Assembly (NCBI RefSeq): GCF_052327305.1
Contig: NZ_CP182486.1
Span: 1,178,001-1,242,000 of the forward strand
Direction: 5' to 3'
Length of the DNA: 64,000 nt
Origin: Sphingobium sp052327305
GTDB taxonomy: Bacteria; Pseudomonadota; Alphaproteobacteria; Sphingomonadales; Sphingomonadaceae
Numbering within the stretch: position 1 is the first letter of the stretch; every line of letters begins with the position of its first letter. Shown here piece by piece: positions 16,798 to 26,192 of the stretch. The notes under the pieces were generated by a model. It was not told where the DNA came from, searched no databases, and saw only the letters and a list, made by a program, of their open reading frames with translations. Position numbers and translations under genes: made by a program.

Positions 16798-18135
16798 TTA
16801 GCGCGGGAACTCCGTCGCTTCGAAGCGCACCGGCTCGCCCACCGCCTCGTTGGCGAGCTGGTTCTCCCACATCACGCGATTGCCGCGCACGATGGTGCCC
16901 ACCGGCCGGCCAGTGACGCTCATGCCCGAGAAGGGCGACCAGCCGCAGCGCGAGGCCATCCAGCTCTCGTCCATCGTCCAGCGGGCCTTGAGGTCCACCA
17001 CGGTGAAGTCGGCGTCATAGCCCACCGCGATCCGGCCCTTTCCGACGAGACCGAAGATGCGCTGCGGCCCGGCACTGGTCAGGTCGATGAAGCGCCGCAG
17101 AGTCAGCCGGCCATTGGCGACATGATCGAGCAGCAACGGCACAAGCGTCTGCACGCCCGGCATACCGCTGGGGCTGTCCGGATAGACCTTCGCCTTCTCC
17201 TCGATTGTGTGCGGCGCGTGGTCTGAGCCCAGCACGTCCGGAACGCCCTGCCGCAGCCAATGCCATAGGCCGTCGCGATGGGCTTCCGAGCGGATCGGCG
17301 GGTTCATCTGCGCATAGGTGCCGAGGCGCGGATAGGCATCTTCCCCGGCGAGAGTCAGGTGCTGGGGTGTCACCTCGCACGTCGCAATATCCTTGTGATG
17401 ACCAAGGAATTCGAGCTCGGCCGGCGTCGTGATGTGCAGCACATGGATGCGCCGCTTCGCTTCCCGCGCCAGCCCGATAATGCGCCGCGTCGCGATCATC
17501 GCGCTCTCGTCATCGCGCCACACCGGATGGCTGGAGGGATCGCCGTTCACACGCTCGCCCTTGCGCGCGTTCATCCGGGTCTCGTCCTCGGCATGGATGG
17601 CGACCCGGCGCTGCCCGGAGGACAGCACCCGCTTCAGCGCATTGTCATCGTCCACCAGCAGGCTGCCGGTCGAGGCACCCATGAAAATCTTGACGCCAGC
17701 AGTGCCGGGGATTTTCTCCAGCTCCGCCAGGTTCTCGGCATTGTCCGCCGTCGCGCCGACATAGAAGGCATGGTCGCACCACATGCGGTGATGAGCGCGG
17801 GCGAGCTTGTCCGCCACACGATCCGCCGTATCGGTATTGGGATTGGTGTTGGGCATCTCGAACACCGCCGTCACGCCGCCCAGCACGGCGGCGCGGCTCC
17901 CTGATTCGAGATCCTCTTTGTGCTCCAGTCCCGGCTCGCGGAAATGCACCTGACTGTCGATCACGCCGGGCAGCACATCCAGCCCCGTGCAGTCGATGCG
18001 TTCGCCTGCGTCTCCCAGATTGGAGCCGATCGCCACGATCCTGCCGCCTGCGACAGCCACATCCGCCTGTGCGGGGCCGCCGGGCAAGTGCACCGTGCCG
18101 CCAGTCAGGATCATGTCGAATATCGGCTTGGGCAT
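16798..18135 (-). CDS. pyrC: dihydroorotase
   Basis: A 445-residue amidohydrolase with the metal ligands of class I dihydroorotases: DSQVHFREPG (HxR), the likely carboxylated Lys in GVKIFMGASTG, His in VAIHAEDE and HVLHITTP, and the catalytic Asp in LGSDHAPH. Substrate-binding PNTNPNTDT is present. It closes carbamoyl-aspartate to dihydroorotate in pyrimidine synthesis. pyrB is not adjacent. Allantoinase and hydantoinase belong to the same superfamily, but the MPNTNP segment and overall pattern favour dihydroorotase. It is divergent from ygfZ with only 48 bases between, so the promoters must be compact. Confidence 0.9.
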   Translation of the reverse strand: MPKPIFDMILTGGTVHLPGGPAQADVAVAGGRIVAIGSNLGDAGERIDCTGLDVLPGVIDSQVHFREPGLEHKEDLESGSRAAVLGGVTAVFEMPNTNPNTDTADRVADKLARAHHRMWCDHAFYVGATADNAENLAELEKIPGTAGVKIFMGASTGSLLVDDDNALKRVLSSGQRRVAIHAEDETRMNARKGERVNGDPSSHPVWRDDESAMIATRRIIGLAREAKRRIHVLHITTPAELEFLGHHKDIATCEVTPQHLTLAGEDAYPRLGTYAQMNPPIRSEAHRDGLWHWLRQGVPDVLGSDHAPHTIEEKAKVYPDSPSGMPGVQTLVPLLLDHVANGRLTLRRFIDLTSAGPQRIFGLVGKGRIAVGYDADFTVVDLKARWTMDESWMASRCGWSPFSGMSVTGRPVGTIVRGNRVMWENQLANEAVGEPVRFEATEFPR

Positions 18136-18183
18136 GGTGCTTAGTCCCTTGGCGTTGAAGGCGCCCCGTCCTACCTAGTTCTC

Positions 18184-18951
18184 ATGCCTTCCGCCACCCC
18201 CTCCCCGATCACATGGCTCGCCGACCGCGCGCTCATCCGCGTTTCGGGGTCCGATGCCCGGCCTTTTCTCCAAGGGCTGCTGACGCAGGACGTGCTGACG
18301 CTGGCGCCCGGCGCACCGCGCTATGCGGGCCTACTCACTCCGCAGGGCAAGGCACTGTTCGATATGATCCTCTGGGCCGATCCCATGGCGGAAAGCGATG
18401 TTCTCATCGATTGCGAAGCATCGCGCCGCGATGCGCTCATCAGGCGCCTTTCGCTCTATCGCCTGCGCCGTCCCGTCATCATCGAGCCTGAGAATTTTCT
18501 CGGCATCCACTGGTCGCCCGATGCCGGGCAAGAGGGCGCCGCGCCTGATCCCCGCCTGCCCGAGCTCGGCTATCGCTGGCTTGGCCCCACCAGCTTCGGC
18601 GATGCCTCGGAGGCGTTTCGCGCGCACCGTCTGGCGCTCGGCGTGGTCGAGGGTGTGGACGAACTTGGCGAGGACAAAACCCTGTGGCTGGAAACCAACG
18701 CGCAGGAGATGAACGGCGTCGATTATGCCAAAGGCTGCTATGTCGGTCAGGAGAATACCGCCCGAATGCACTACCGGGCGAAAATCAATCGCAGGCTCGT
18801 GGTTTTGCCCCTCAGCCTTTCCGATCCCTCCCGCGTGCGCATGGCCTATCCGGAGCTGGGTGTGGCGATCGACCACCGGCCGGCCGACACGCTCGCTGGG
18901 CTCGATCTGCCACGCTGGCTCACCGCAGCCCTTCAAGAGAGTGCACAATGA
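18184..18951 (+). CDS. ygfZ: YgfZ/GcvT-domain folate-binding protein
   Basis: The 255-residue protein has the diagnostic KGCYVGQENTARM motif near residue 184, whose Cys is conserved in YgfZ/IBA57. The N-terminal segment FLQGLLTQDVLTL also fits. These proteins use tetrahydrofolate in maintaining or building some iron-sulfur enzymes in the cytoplasm. The stop overlaps the start of the downstream cyclotransferase gene by four bases (ATGA), so the two are cotranscribed. Confidence 0.93.
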   Translation: MPSATPSPITWLADRALIRVSGSDARPFLQGLLTQDVLTLAPGAPRYAGLLTPQGKALFDMILWADPMAESDVLIDCEASRRDALIRRLSLYRLRRPVIIEPENFLGIHWSPDAGQEGAAPDPRLPELGYRWLGPTSFGDASEAFRAHRLALGVVEGVDELGEDKTLWLETNAQEMNGVDYAKGCYVGQENTARMHYRAKINRRLVVLPLSLSDPSRVRMAYPELGVAIDHRPADTLAGLDLPRWLTAALQESAQ

Positions 18952-19697
18952 TCCGTCGCGTCCGGCCACTGCTTCTTGCGCTGCTTGTGCTTCCCGCCAC
19001 CGCCCAGGCGGATACGCCGTGGACGCTGGTCGCCACTTATCCGCACGATCGGAACGCGTTCACGCAGGGGCTCTCCTATCTGGATGGCGCGCTTTACGAG
19101 AGCACCGGTCTCAATGGCCGCTCGGAAATCCGCGAGGTGGATCTGACGACCGGTAAGGTGCGCCGTTCTGCAAAGCTCGATCGCACTGTCTTCGGCGAGG
19201 GGTCGACGCCATGGGCTGACAAGATCATCAGCATCTCATGGCAAAACGGCCTCGGCTTTGTTTGGAACCGCAAGGATTTCTCACTCGAACGCAGCTTCCC
19301 TTATAGCGGCGAAGGCTGGGGCCTGACGCAGGACGGCAAGCGCCTCATTATGAGTGACGGCACCGCTAATCTGCGCTTCCTCGATCCCAAAACGCTGAAG
19401 CAGACCGGCACCGTCCGCGTGACCTATGAAGGCAAGCCGGTTCCTCTGCTCAACGAGCTGGAATATGTGAACGGGGAAGTGCTGGCGAACGTGTGGTACA
19501 CCTCGCGCATCGCCCGCATCGATCCGACCAGCGGCAAAGTCAAAGACTGGATCGACCTCTCATCGCTCGCCGCGAAGAATCTCGCAGGGAGCGAAGATGC
19601 CGTGCTGAACGGCATAGCCTGGGATGCAAAGGACAAGCGGCTTTTCGTCACCGGCAAGCTGTGGGCGAACCTCTACGAGATCAAGCTGGGGAAATAG
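18948..19697 (+). CDS. glutaminyl-peptide cyclotransferase, exported
   Basis: The protein starts MIRRVRPLLLALLVLPATAQA, a signal peptide with AQA cleavage, followed by a beta-propeller domain. The pattern YPHDRNAFTQGLSYLDGALYESTGLNGRSEIR, read as shorter motifs (FTQGL, YESTG), and later GEGWGLTQDG and LNELEYVNGEVLANVW, is that of the bacterial/plant-type glutamine cyclotransferase. It converts N-terminal glutamine to pyroglutamate on exported peptides. It is 249 residues long and overlaps ygfZ by four bases; the reason for that pairing is not clear. Confidence 0.92.
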   Translation: MIRRVRPLLLALLVLPATAQADTPWTLVATYPHDRNAFTQGLSYLDGALYESTGLNGRSEIREVDLTTGKVRRSAKLDRTVFGEGSTPWADKIISISWQNGLGFVWNRKDFSLERSFPYSGEGWGLTQDGKRLIMSDGTANLRFLDPKTLKQTGTVRVTYEGKPVPLLNELEYVNGEVLANVWYTSRIARIDPTSGKVKDWIDLSSLAAKNLAGSEDAVLNGIAWDAKDKRLFVTGKLWANLYEIKLGK

Positions 19698-19729
19698 GGC
19701 GTCGGCAGACGTGAAAGCCGCCTCGCCCC

Positions 19730-20569
19730 TCACCCCTTCTTGCGCGCCTCATTGATTGCCTTCTGGAGCGCCTCGTAGCCCACGGCGCCCTCCATCACCT
19801 TGTCGCCAACTACGAAGAGCGGCGTGCCTGAGCCCTGCAGGCTTTGCGCCAGCCGCACATTGCCGCTGATCTCGCCGTCCCGGCTGTCGCTGGCCAGCGC
19901 AGCCTTCGCCTTCGCCTCGTCTATGCCAGCCGCCTTGGCAGCGGCGAGAACCTTGGCCTTGTCGACTCCGCCTGCCGCATACATGGCGGCATGGAAGCGC
20001 GGATATTTGCCCTCTTCCGCCGCAAGCAGCGAAACGCGCGCGGCATCTGCGCTGCCTTCCGTGATTACCGGCAACTCGCGATAGACCACGCGCAGCTTCG
20101 GGTTCTCTTTCAGGAGCCGGGCAATATCGGGCAGGGAGGCGCGGCAATAGCCGCATGCATAATCGAAGAACTCGACCAGCACGACTTCCGGCTCGGCAGC
20201 CCCTTCCCACGCGCCCCGATAGGGCGTCTCAAGCGCCTTGCGGTTCTCGTCGATTGCCCCTGCCAGGCGCTGATCCTTGAGCCGCTCGATCGCCTCCGGA
20301 ATGATCTCGGGATGCGCGAGAATATACTCGCGCACGACCGCCTCGATGCGCGCACGCTCGGCCGGTGGCACATCGCCCGCACCTGCGGCTGCATAGCCCG
20401 CCACAGCGCCGCCACCCAGCAAAGCTGCGCTCACGCCAGCCAGCAGCAGTGCACGACCGCCTCTTCTCCGGAGAGCAGGCCCGGTCGACGCGAACAGCGC
20501 TCCGACGAGTCGACCTCCGGCACGCCGCCAGTCACTCAGTCCCGGCTTTGCCGATTTACCGTCTATCAT
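19730..20569 (-). CDS. DsbA-family thiol-disulfide protein, membrane-anchored
   Basis: A 279-residue protein with a long basic N-terminus of about 38 residues, then a hydrophobic segment (ALLLAGVSAALLGGGAVAGY) that probably anchors it in the inner membrane. The periplasmic part has the thioredoxin-like segment VVLVEFFDYACGYCRASL, active site CGYC, and the cis-Pro loop GSGTPLFVVG. It resembles the DsbA/ScsC-like proteins with an N-terminal helical extension (ERARIEAVVREYILAHPEI). It may oxidise or isomerise disulfides. Its start overlaps the stop of the M48 protease gene by four bases, suggesting joint action on envelope proteins. Confidence 0.9.
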   Translation of the reverse strand: MIDGKSAKPGLSDWRRAGGRLVGALFASTGPALRRRGGRALLLAGVSAALLGGGAVAGYAAAGAGDVPPAERARIEAVVREYILAHPEIIPEAIERLKDQRLAGAIDENRKALETPYRGAWEGAAEPEVVLVEFFDYACGYCRASLPDIARLLKENPKLRVVYRELPVITEGSADAARVSLLAAEEGKYPRFHAAMYAAGGVDKAKVLAAAKAAGIDEAKAKAALASDSRDGEISGNVRLAQSLQGSGTPLFVVGDKVMEGAVGYEALQKAINEARKKG

Positions 20570-21942
20570 CGTCTCTTCTTCGTCCTTTCAAGCGCAGATC
20601 GCGATACCATCGCGATGTCCTGCGCGCGCAGATAATCCGCTGTACCCGGTTTAATGCCTGCCAGCGCGATGTCTGCATGGCGTAGCGCGAGGGCGTTTTG
20701 CCCTTCCATCTGATAGCGCTCCGCTGTGGCGAGCGCGGCTCGCGCATTGTCGCCTTTTCGAGCGTAGACGGTACCGAGCGCATACCATGCAAAGGGATTT
20801 TCCGTGTCCCGCGTGATCGCGGCGCGCAGCACCCGTTCCGCCTCGTCCAGCACGCTGTCATCCTCAGTCGCGAGCAACGCATGGCCGAGCAGCGAGGCAA
20901 TGAGCGGCTGATTGCCGGTCTTTGCGACGGCCTCGCGCAGTGGCGCGACCGCGTCCTTGGGTCGGCCGGATTCCAGAAGCACCTGCCCTTTGAGTTCCAG
21001 ATAATAGGGGTCGTGCGAATCGCTGGCGAGCATCGCGTCGACTTCTCGCACGGCCTGATCGGGATAGGCGCCCTTATGATAGGCATAGGCGCGCGCATAG
21101 TGCGCTGGTGCGGATTGATCGGTAACCGGATAGCGGCGCAATGTATCGGGCGGGTCGGAGACGAAGCCGAACAGCTTCGCACGCACACGCTGGAAACGCG
21201 CCTCCAGCGCTGGCGGAGTTACGCTGCTCCACGCCGGATCCTTGGTGTAGATTTCCGTCAGCACGCTGATGCGCTCGCCCGAAAGCGGGTGGGTGCGCCC
21301 ATAGCTGTCCGTCTGCGGAATGGCGTAACGATATTCGAGATTCTGGAGCTTCTTGAAGAAGTCGACGCTGCCCTTGCCGCTGATCCCGGCAGTGTGGAGA
21401 TAACGCGCGCCGGCAAGGTCGGCGCTGCTCTCCTGCGCGCGGCTGAAGGAGAGGAAATTGCCCATGGCCGCCTGCTGACCCAGGCCCATGATGCCCATTC
21501 CCGCCTCGCCCGCTCCCGCTGCAATCGCGGCCGCGCCGAGCAGCAATGAGACGATGGTGATACCGGTCGCCTGCTTGATGCCCTCGGTGGAGCGGACGAT
21601 ATGACCGCCCTCGATGTGACCCAGCTCGTGGGCAATCACGCCCTGCACTTGGTTGAGATTATCCGCGCCGGTCAGTAGCCCGGAATGAATCCACACGATC
21701 TGCCCGCCCGCCACGAAAGCGTTAATGGAAGGATCGTTGATAACGAGGATCTGGACGTTCTTGTCGTCGAGACCAGCCGCGCGGATCAGTGGCGCGGCGG
21801 CGTCTCGCATCAGCGCCTCGGTCTCCGCGTCGCGCAGGATCTGCTGGGCCACCGCCGGCTGCGCCATAAGCGTGAGCGCCCCCAATGCCGCCAACGCGCG
21901 CCCGGCGACTCTACGCATCCGGTGGAAAGGCCCATTCACCAT
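20566..21942 (-). CDS. M48 metalloprotease with TPR tail (BepA-like)
   Basis: The protein is 458 residues from the ATG 21942, which has AAGG five bases upstream. It has a signal peptide (LMAQPAVAQQ), an M48 domain with the zinc motif HELGHIEGGH, and a helical C-terminal half of TPR-like repeats. BepA/YfgC proteases degrade or help assemble outer-membrane proteins such as LptD in the periplasm. A hydrophobic glycine/alanine segment after the zinc motif (LLGAAAIAAGAGEAGMGIMG) matches the family. It lies downstream of rne (94 bases) and is cotranscribed with the DsbA-like gene, a sensible pair for disulfide-containing outer-membrane proteins. Confidence 0.92.
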   Translation of the reverse strand: MVNGPFHRMRRVAGRALAALGALTLMAQPAVAQQILRDAETEALMRDAAAPLIRAAGLDDKNVQILVINDPSINAFVAGGQIVWIHSGLLTGADNLNQVQGVIAHELGHIEGGHIVRSTEGIKQATGITIVSLLLGAAAIAAGAGEAGMGIMGLGQQAAMGNFLSFSRAQESSADLAGARYLHTAGISGKGSVDFFKKLQNLEYRYAIPQTDSYGRTHPLSGERISVLTEIYTKDPAWSSVTPPALEARFQRVRAKLFGFVSDPPDTLRRYPVTDQSAPAHYARAYAYHKGAYPDQAVREVDAMLASDSHDPYYLELKGQVLLESGRPKDAVAPLREAVAKTGNQPLIASLLGHALLATEDDSVLDEAERVLRAAITRDTENPFAWYALGTVYARKGDNARAALATAERYQMEGQNALALRHADIALAGIKPGTADYLRAQDIAMVSRSALERTKKRR

Positions 21943-22035
21943 TCGCGCCTTATGCAACGCTGCGCGTGAACATGCCATGACGCGGTCCGGCGAGTGGACG
22001 GAAGCCGCAGCGCCCATCCACCCCCGGACGAGCGA

Positions 22036-24729
22036 TCAGGCGCCGAAGGTGCGCTGCCACCAGCCCCGACGCGGCTGCCCGTCATCGCCATCTTCTGCTG
22101 CCACTTCAGTACCTTCACCGGCGGCATCGGCGACTGCGGGCGCGGTCACGGCTTCAGGCGCAGCGACTGGCGACGGGGCAACGATCGCTGCCTCCTCCGT
22201 GACGGCTGGCTCGGCCGAGGCGGCAGCCTTGCGGCGGGTCCGCTTGGGCTTTGCCTCCGGTGTCGGCGCGGCGTCCGCGTCGGCAGCTGCGGCTTCGGTT
22301 TGCGCCACTGGCTCGACCTTCGGCTTGCGCGTCCGCTTCGGCTTCGGCTTCGCTTCGGCGGCGACCTCCTCCACGGGAGCCGGCGCTTCCGGCGCTGGCT
22401 CAGGCGCATCCGTCACGTCTGCGGCCGGCTCGCTCACCACCACTTCGTCCTTGCGGGCGCGCGGACGTCTGCGCGTCTTGCGCGGCGCTTCGGCAGGCTC
22501 GTCGATGGCATCGACAGAAACGGGCGCACCTTCAGCTTCCACCGGCGCTTCGGCTGCGGAATGCTCTGTGGCATTCTCGCTGTCGATCTCGCTCTCCGCT
22601 TCTGTCGATGCGGAAGCCGAACCGGCCTCTCCGTTATTTTCGCGACGACGACGGCCACCACGACGGCCTCTACGGCTCTTGCGAGGAGCAGCCTCCGGAG
22701 CGCCTTCGGCTACGGCCTCAGCGTCGCCTTCGCCCGCGTCTTCAGCGTCATCCATGGACTCGCCGTCCTCACCGCCTTCGCTGGCCGGCGCTTGGTCGGC
22801 ATGCTCTTCTCCGTCGCGCCGTCCTCTGCGGCGACGGCGGCGGCGACGCTTGCCGGTGCGCTCACCCTCTCCTTCGTCTTCGCCGCGCGGCGCAGCTGAA
22901 CGGTCCTCAGCGACCGGCTCGTCTTCTTCCTCCTCGATGTCCTCGGGCAGATCGTCGAGATCGGAATCGCTGTCATCGACGATCGGGGCGTACGTCACCT
23001 GATGCAGGGGACGCGGCCCAGTCGCTTCGACGGACATGCGCGCGCCTTCCACCTCGCCATCGGGCAGGATAGCGATCTTCACGCCGTAGCGGGTCTCGAT
23101 CTCGTCAAGTTCGCGGCGCTTGTTGTTGAGCACATAGAAGGCCGCTTCCTGGCTGGCACGCAGCGTGATGAGCGTGCCGCGTCCACGCGCAGCTTCCTCC
23201 TCCAGCATACGCAGCGCCGAAAGGCCCGCCGAAGACGCGGTACGAACGAGCCCCGTGCCTTCGCAATGCGGACAGGCGCGGGTCGAGGCTTCCAGAACGC
23301 CGGTGCGCAGCCGCTGGCGGCTCATCTCCATGAGGCCAAAGCCCGAGATGCGGCCGACCTGGATACGCGCGCGGTCGTCCTTCAGGGCCTCCTTCATGGC
23401 CTTTTCGACCTTACGGACATTGGAGTTGTGCTCCATGTCGATGAAGTCGATGACGACGAGCCCGGCCATGTCGCGCAGGCGCAACTGGCGCGCGATTTCG
23501 CGCGCGGCTTCCAGATTGGTCGCGGTCGCCGTCTGCTCGATATTATGCTCGCGCGTCGAGCGGCCCGAGTTGATGTCGATGGAGACCAGCGCCTCGGTCG
23601 GGTTGATGACCAGATATCCGCCGGACTTTAGCTGGACGACCGGGTGATACATCGCCGCAAGCTGGTCCTCGACGCCGAAGCGCTGGAAGAGCGAAACGGT
23701 GTCGGCATATTGCTTCACGCGCCGGGCATGGCTCGGCATCAGCAGCCGCATGAAGTCCTTGGCCTGACGATAGCCATCCTCGCCCTCGACGACGACTTCC
23801 TCGACCTCGCGATTATAGATGTCGCGGATCGCGCGCTTGATGAGGTCACTGTCGTTATGGATCAGTGCCGGCGCGGCGGACTTGAGGGTGTTCTCGCGAA
23901 TCTCGTCCCACAGGCGCGCCAGATAGTCGAAATCGCGGCGAATTTCGGTCTTGGTGCGCTGAAGGCCAGCCGTGCGGACGATGCAGCCCATGCTCGACGG
24001 CAGGTTCATCTCCGCGATGATCGACTTCAGGCGCTTGCGATCCGCTGCGCTGCTGATCTTGCGCGAGATGCCGCCGCCATGGCTGGTGTTGGGCATCAGC
24101 ACGCAATAGCGGCCCGCAAGGCTGAGATAGGTGCTGAGAGCCGCGCCCTTGTTGCCACGCTCTTCCTTGACGACCTGGACGAGCAGCACCTGCCGGCGCT
24201 TGATGACGTCCTGAATCTTGTAGCGGCGGCGCAGTGCCATGCGCTTGCGGCGCAGTTCCTCGGTCGCCGCCTCGATCTTGCCGCCACGACGGCCACCGCT
24301 GCGTGGTTCGCCTTCGCTGCTCTCGCCGGATTCTTCCTCGCCATCGGCCGGACGGTCGATCTCTTCGACCAACTCCTCGCCGCTCTCGCCGCCTTCTTCT
24401 TCCTCGTCCTCTTCGGCACGCAGAGCGGCTTCTTCCGCCGCATGCTCGGCCTCTTCACGGAGCAGAGCCTCGCGGTCTTCCCGCGGAATCTGGTAATAAT
24501 CGGGATGGATTTCCGAGAAGGCCAGGAAGCCGTGGCGGTTGCCGCCATAATCGACGAACGCCGCCTGCAGCGACGGCTCGACGCGGGTAACCTTGGCTAG
24601 ATAGATATTGCCCTTGAGCTGCTTGTGCTCGGCGGACTCGAAGTCAAACTCCTCGATCCGGTTTCCTGTCACGATGGCGACACGGGTTTCTTCCCGGTGG
24701 CGCGCATCGATCAACATACGGGTTGTCAT
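22036..24729 (-). CDS. rne: ribonuclease E/G
   Basis: An 897-residue endonuclease. The N-terminus (MTTRMLIDARHREETRVAIV) leads into an S1 RNA-binding domain interrupted by a very acidic insert of about 60 residues (about 85-150), as seen in other alphaproteobacterial RNase E. The catalytic part has VSIDINSGRST and FIDMEHNSNVRKVE, with the metal-binding aspartates, and the zinc-link CPHCEGTG. The last 300 residues are a low-complexity scaffold with Arg-rich patches (RRRRRRRGRR) and acidic and Pro/Ala blocks, ending GWWQRTFGA. This tail normally anchors the degradosome. The upstream 490-base gap is long, which suits a 5' UTR used for autoregulation, though I cannot show it. Confidence 0.97.
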   Translation of the reverse strand: MTTRMLIDARHREETRVAIVTGNRIEEFDFESAEHKQLKGNIYLAKVTRVEPSLQAAFVDYGGNRHGFLAFSEIHPDYYQIPREDREALLREEAEHAAEEAALRAEEDEEEEGGESGEELVEEIDRPADGEEESGESSEGEPRSGGRRGGKIEAATEELRRKRMALRRRYKIQDVIKRRQVLLVQVVKEERGNKGAALSTYLSLAGRYCVLMPNTSHGGGISRKISSAADRKRLKSIIAEMNLPSSMGCIVRTAGLQRTKTEIRRDFDYLARLWDEIRENTLKSAAPALIHNDSDLIKRAIRDIYNREVEEVVVEGEDGYRQAKDFMRLLMPSHARRVKQYADTVSLFQRFGVEDQLAAMYHPVVQLKSGGYLVINPTEALVSIDINSGRSTREHNIEQTATATNLEAAREIARQLRLRDMAGLVVIDFIDMEHNSNVRKVEKAMKEALKDDRARIQVGRISGFGLMEMSRQRLRTGVLEASTRACPHCEGTGLVRTASSAGLSALRMLEEEAARGRGTLITLRASQEAAFYVLNNKRRELDEIETRYGVKIAILPDGEVEGARMSVEATGPRPLHQVTYAPIVDDSDSDLDDLPEDIEEEEDEPVAEDRSAAPRGEDEGEGERTGKRRRRRRRRGRRDGEEHADQAPASEGGEDGESMDDAEDAGEGDAEAVAEGAPEAAPRKSRRGRRGGRRRRENNGEAGSASASTEAESEIDSENATEHSAAEAPVEAEGAPVSVDAIDEPAEAPRKTRRRPRARKDEVVVSEPAADVTDAPEPAPEAPAPVEEVAAEAKPKPKRTRKPKVEPVAQTEAAAADADAAPTPEAKPKRTRRKAAASAEPAVTEEAAIVAPSPVAAPEAVTAPAVADAAGEGTEVAAEDGDDGQPRRGWWQRTFGA

Positions 24730-25219
24730 TCAATGTTCTCCGGTCGGCTCCGCTCCAGCGCGCTTGGGCAACTGGCGGAGACGACAATAAGATGGGCCGG
24801 AGGTGCCGCAGCGTTCCTGGAACGCTTGCGCGGCCGCCGGCCCGGGTTTCAACGAAATGGGGCGTGTCTGTCGCGGAGACATGACCGGCAACGGCGCCGG
24901 CGCGCTTGGCGCGTGTCCACAGGGCTAGGCTCGCATCCGCGTGCCTGGCGCTGGAACTCTCATGCCACATGCAACATCAACCTGTTCTATCGCCTGTTTC
25001 GACAAGCGACCAATAAGCCGGGCAGTAGATGCGGAGGGACGCTGCGTTAGCAGGCTCCGGCCCGGAATGACTATCGCTAGCAGGCGCGCCAGCATTGGGC
25101 AACGGCGAAGTTGGCCGGCCCCGCGCAAGCACCTCGTGCCGCTTAGCTGGCTATGGTCGACTGCCGGCGCAAGACTTTGCGCTGGACGAGGTGCCGCACT
25201 GGACTGCAAAAGGCGCTCC
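24730..25219. other. 490-base divergent intergenic region, rne / amidase
   Basis: This gap separates the rne start on the minus strand from the amidase start on the plus strand. I see no tRNA cloverleaf and no convincing small ORF: readings through it lack ribosome binding sites and normal codon patterns. It must hold both promoters. A long rne 5' UTR is expected from the known RNase E feedback in other bacteria, but no specific stem-loop here is clear enough to call. Confidence 0.5.
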
Positions 25220-26122
25220 ATGCTCCCGCTGGCCCTGCTGCTTGCCGCCCCCTCGCACATTCCCGTCGAACCGCGCATCTGTGTGTCGGCGTGCAGCGAA
25301 CCCGTTTTATCCATGTTTCCCGCGGCAAGCCTGACCAAGCGACCGTCGCGAAACAAGGGAATAACTGTCCCCATTCCCGATGCAGCGCCCGCGCTGGCCT
25401 TGCCTCCGATCATGGGACCGAACGATCCTGACCGGCCACTTGTCGTCATCGACGCGGGACATGGCGGCCATGACCCGGGCTCTCATAATCCGCGCCTCGG
25501 CTGGCAGGAAAAGGACATCACGCTGGCCATCGCCCAGCGCATTCGCGACAATCTGCTCAAGACCGGACGAGTGCGCATTGCCATGACGCGCGACGACGAT
25601 CATTTCCTCGTCCTTCAGGAGCGCTACGGCATCGCGCGAAAAATGGGCGCCGCCCTGTTCATCTCGATCCACGCGGATGCGGCGCAAAACCCCCAGGCGC
25701 AGGGCGCGACGATCTACACTCTGTCCGATGTCGCGTCGGATCGTGAGGCGGCACGTCTCGCGGCGCGCGAAAATCGCAGCGACATTCTCAACGGTGTGGA
25801 TCTGACCGCGCAGGACAGCAGCGTCGCCTCGATCCTCATTGACCTTACTCAGCGCGAGACGCTCGCTGCCTCCACGCGCTTCGCGGACCTGATCCATCGC
25901 GAATCTTCCCAACTGGTCCGCTTCCGCACGCCCTATCACCGCTTTGCCTCGCTCGTCGTTCTCAAGGCACCGGATACGCCCTCCATCCTGTTCGAAGGGG
26001 GCTACATCACCAATGACGAAGACGCGAAGTTCCTTGCCAGCAGCGCGGGGCAGGCCGGCATCGCGAGCGGCATTGCCCGGGCCGTGACCGTCTACTTCGC
26101 GCGGCAGGGCACCACACGATAA
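25220..26122 (+). CDS. N-acetylmuramoyl-L-alanine amidase, exported
   Basis: The start at 25220 (MLPLALLLAAPSHIP) has AAAAGG about six bases upstream and gives a short signal sequence in a 300-residue protein. The Amidase_3 domain has VVIDAGHGGHDPG (zinc His), WQEKDITLAIAQ (zinc Glu), LFISIHADAA (zinc His) and, near the end, FEGGYITNDEDAKFL with the catalytic Glu. It cleaves the peptide from MurNAc in septal peptidoglycan, like AmiC. No AMIN domain is seen between signal and catalytic domain, so targeting must differ. The PBP1A gene lies 70 bases downstream, a common order in this group. Confidence 0.93.
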   Translation: MLPLALLLAAPSHIPVEPRICVSACSEPVLSMFPAASLTKRPSRNKGITVPIPDAAPALALPPIMGPNDPDRPLVVIDAGHGGHDPGSHNPRLGWQEKDITLAIAQRIRDNLLKTGRVRIAMTRDDDHFLVLQERYGIARKMGAALFISIHADAAQNPQAQGATIYTLSDVASDREAARLAARENRSDILNGVDLTAQDSSVASILIDLTQRETLAASTRFADLIHRESSQLVRFRTPYHRFASLVVLKAPDTPSILFEGGYITNDEDAKFLASSAGQAGIASGIARAVTVYFARQGTTR

Positions 26123-26192
26123 ACGCCGCTCCTCGTCGCATCAGCGCAAAAGCGGTTTCCACGAGAGAGATGACTCTTTAGAGCGGGCCACG

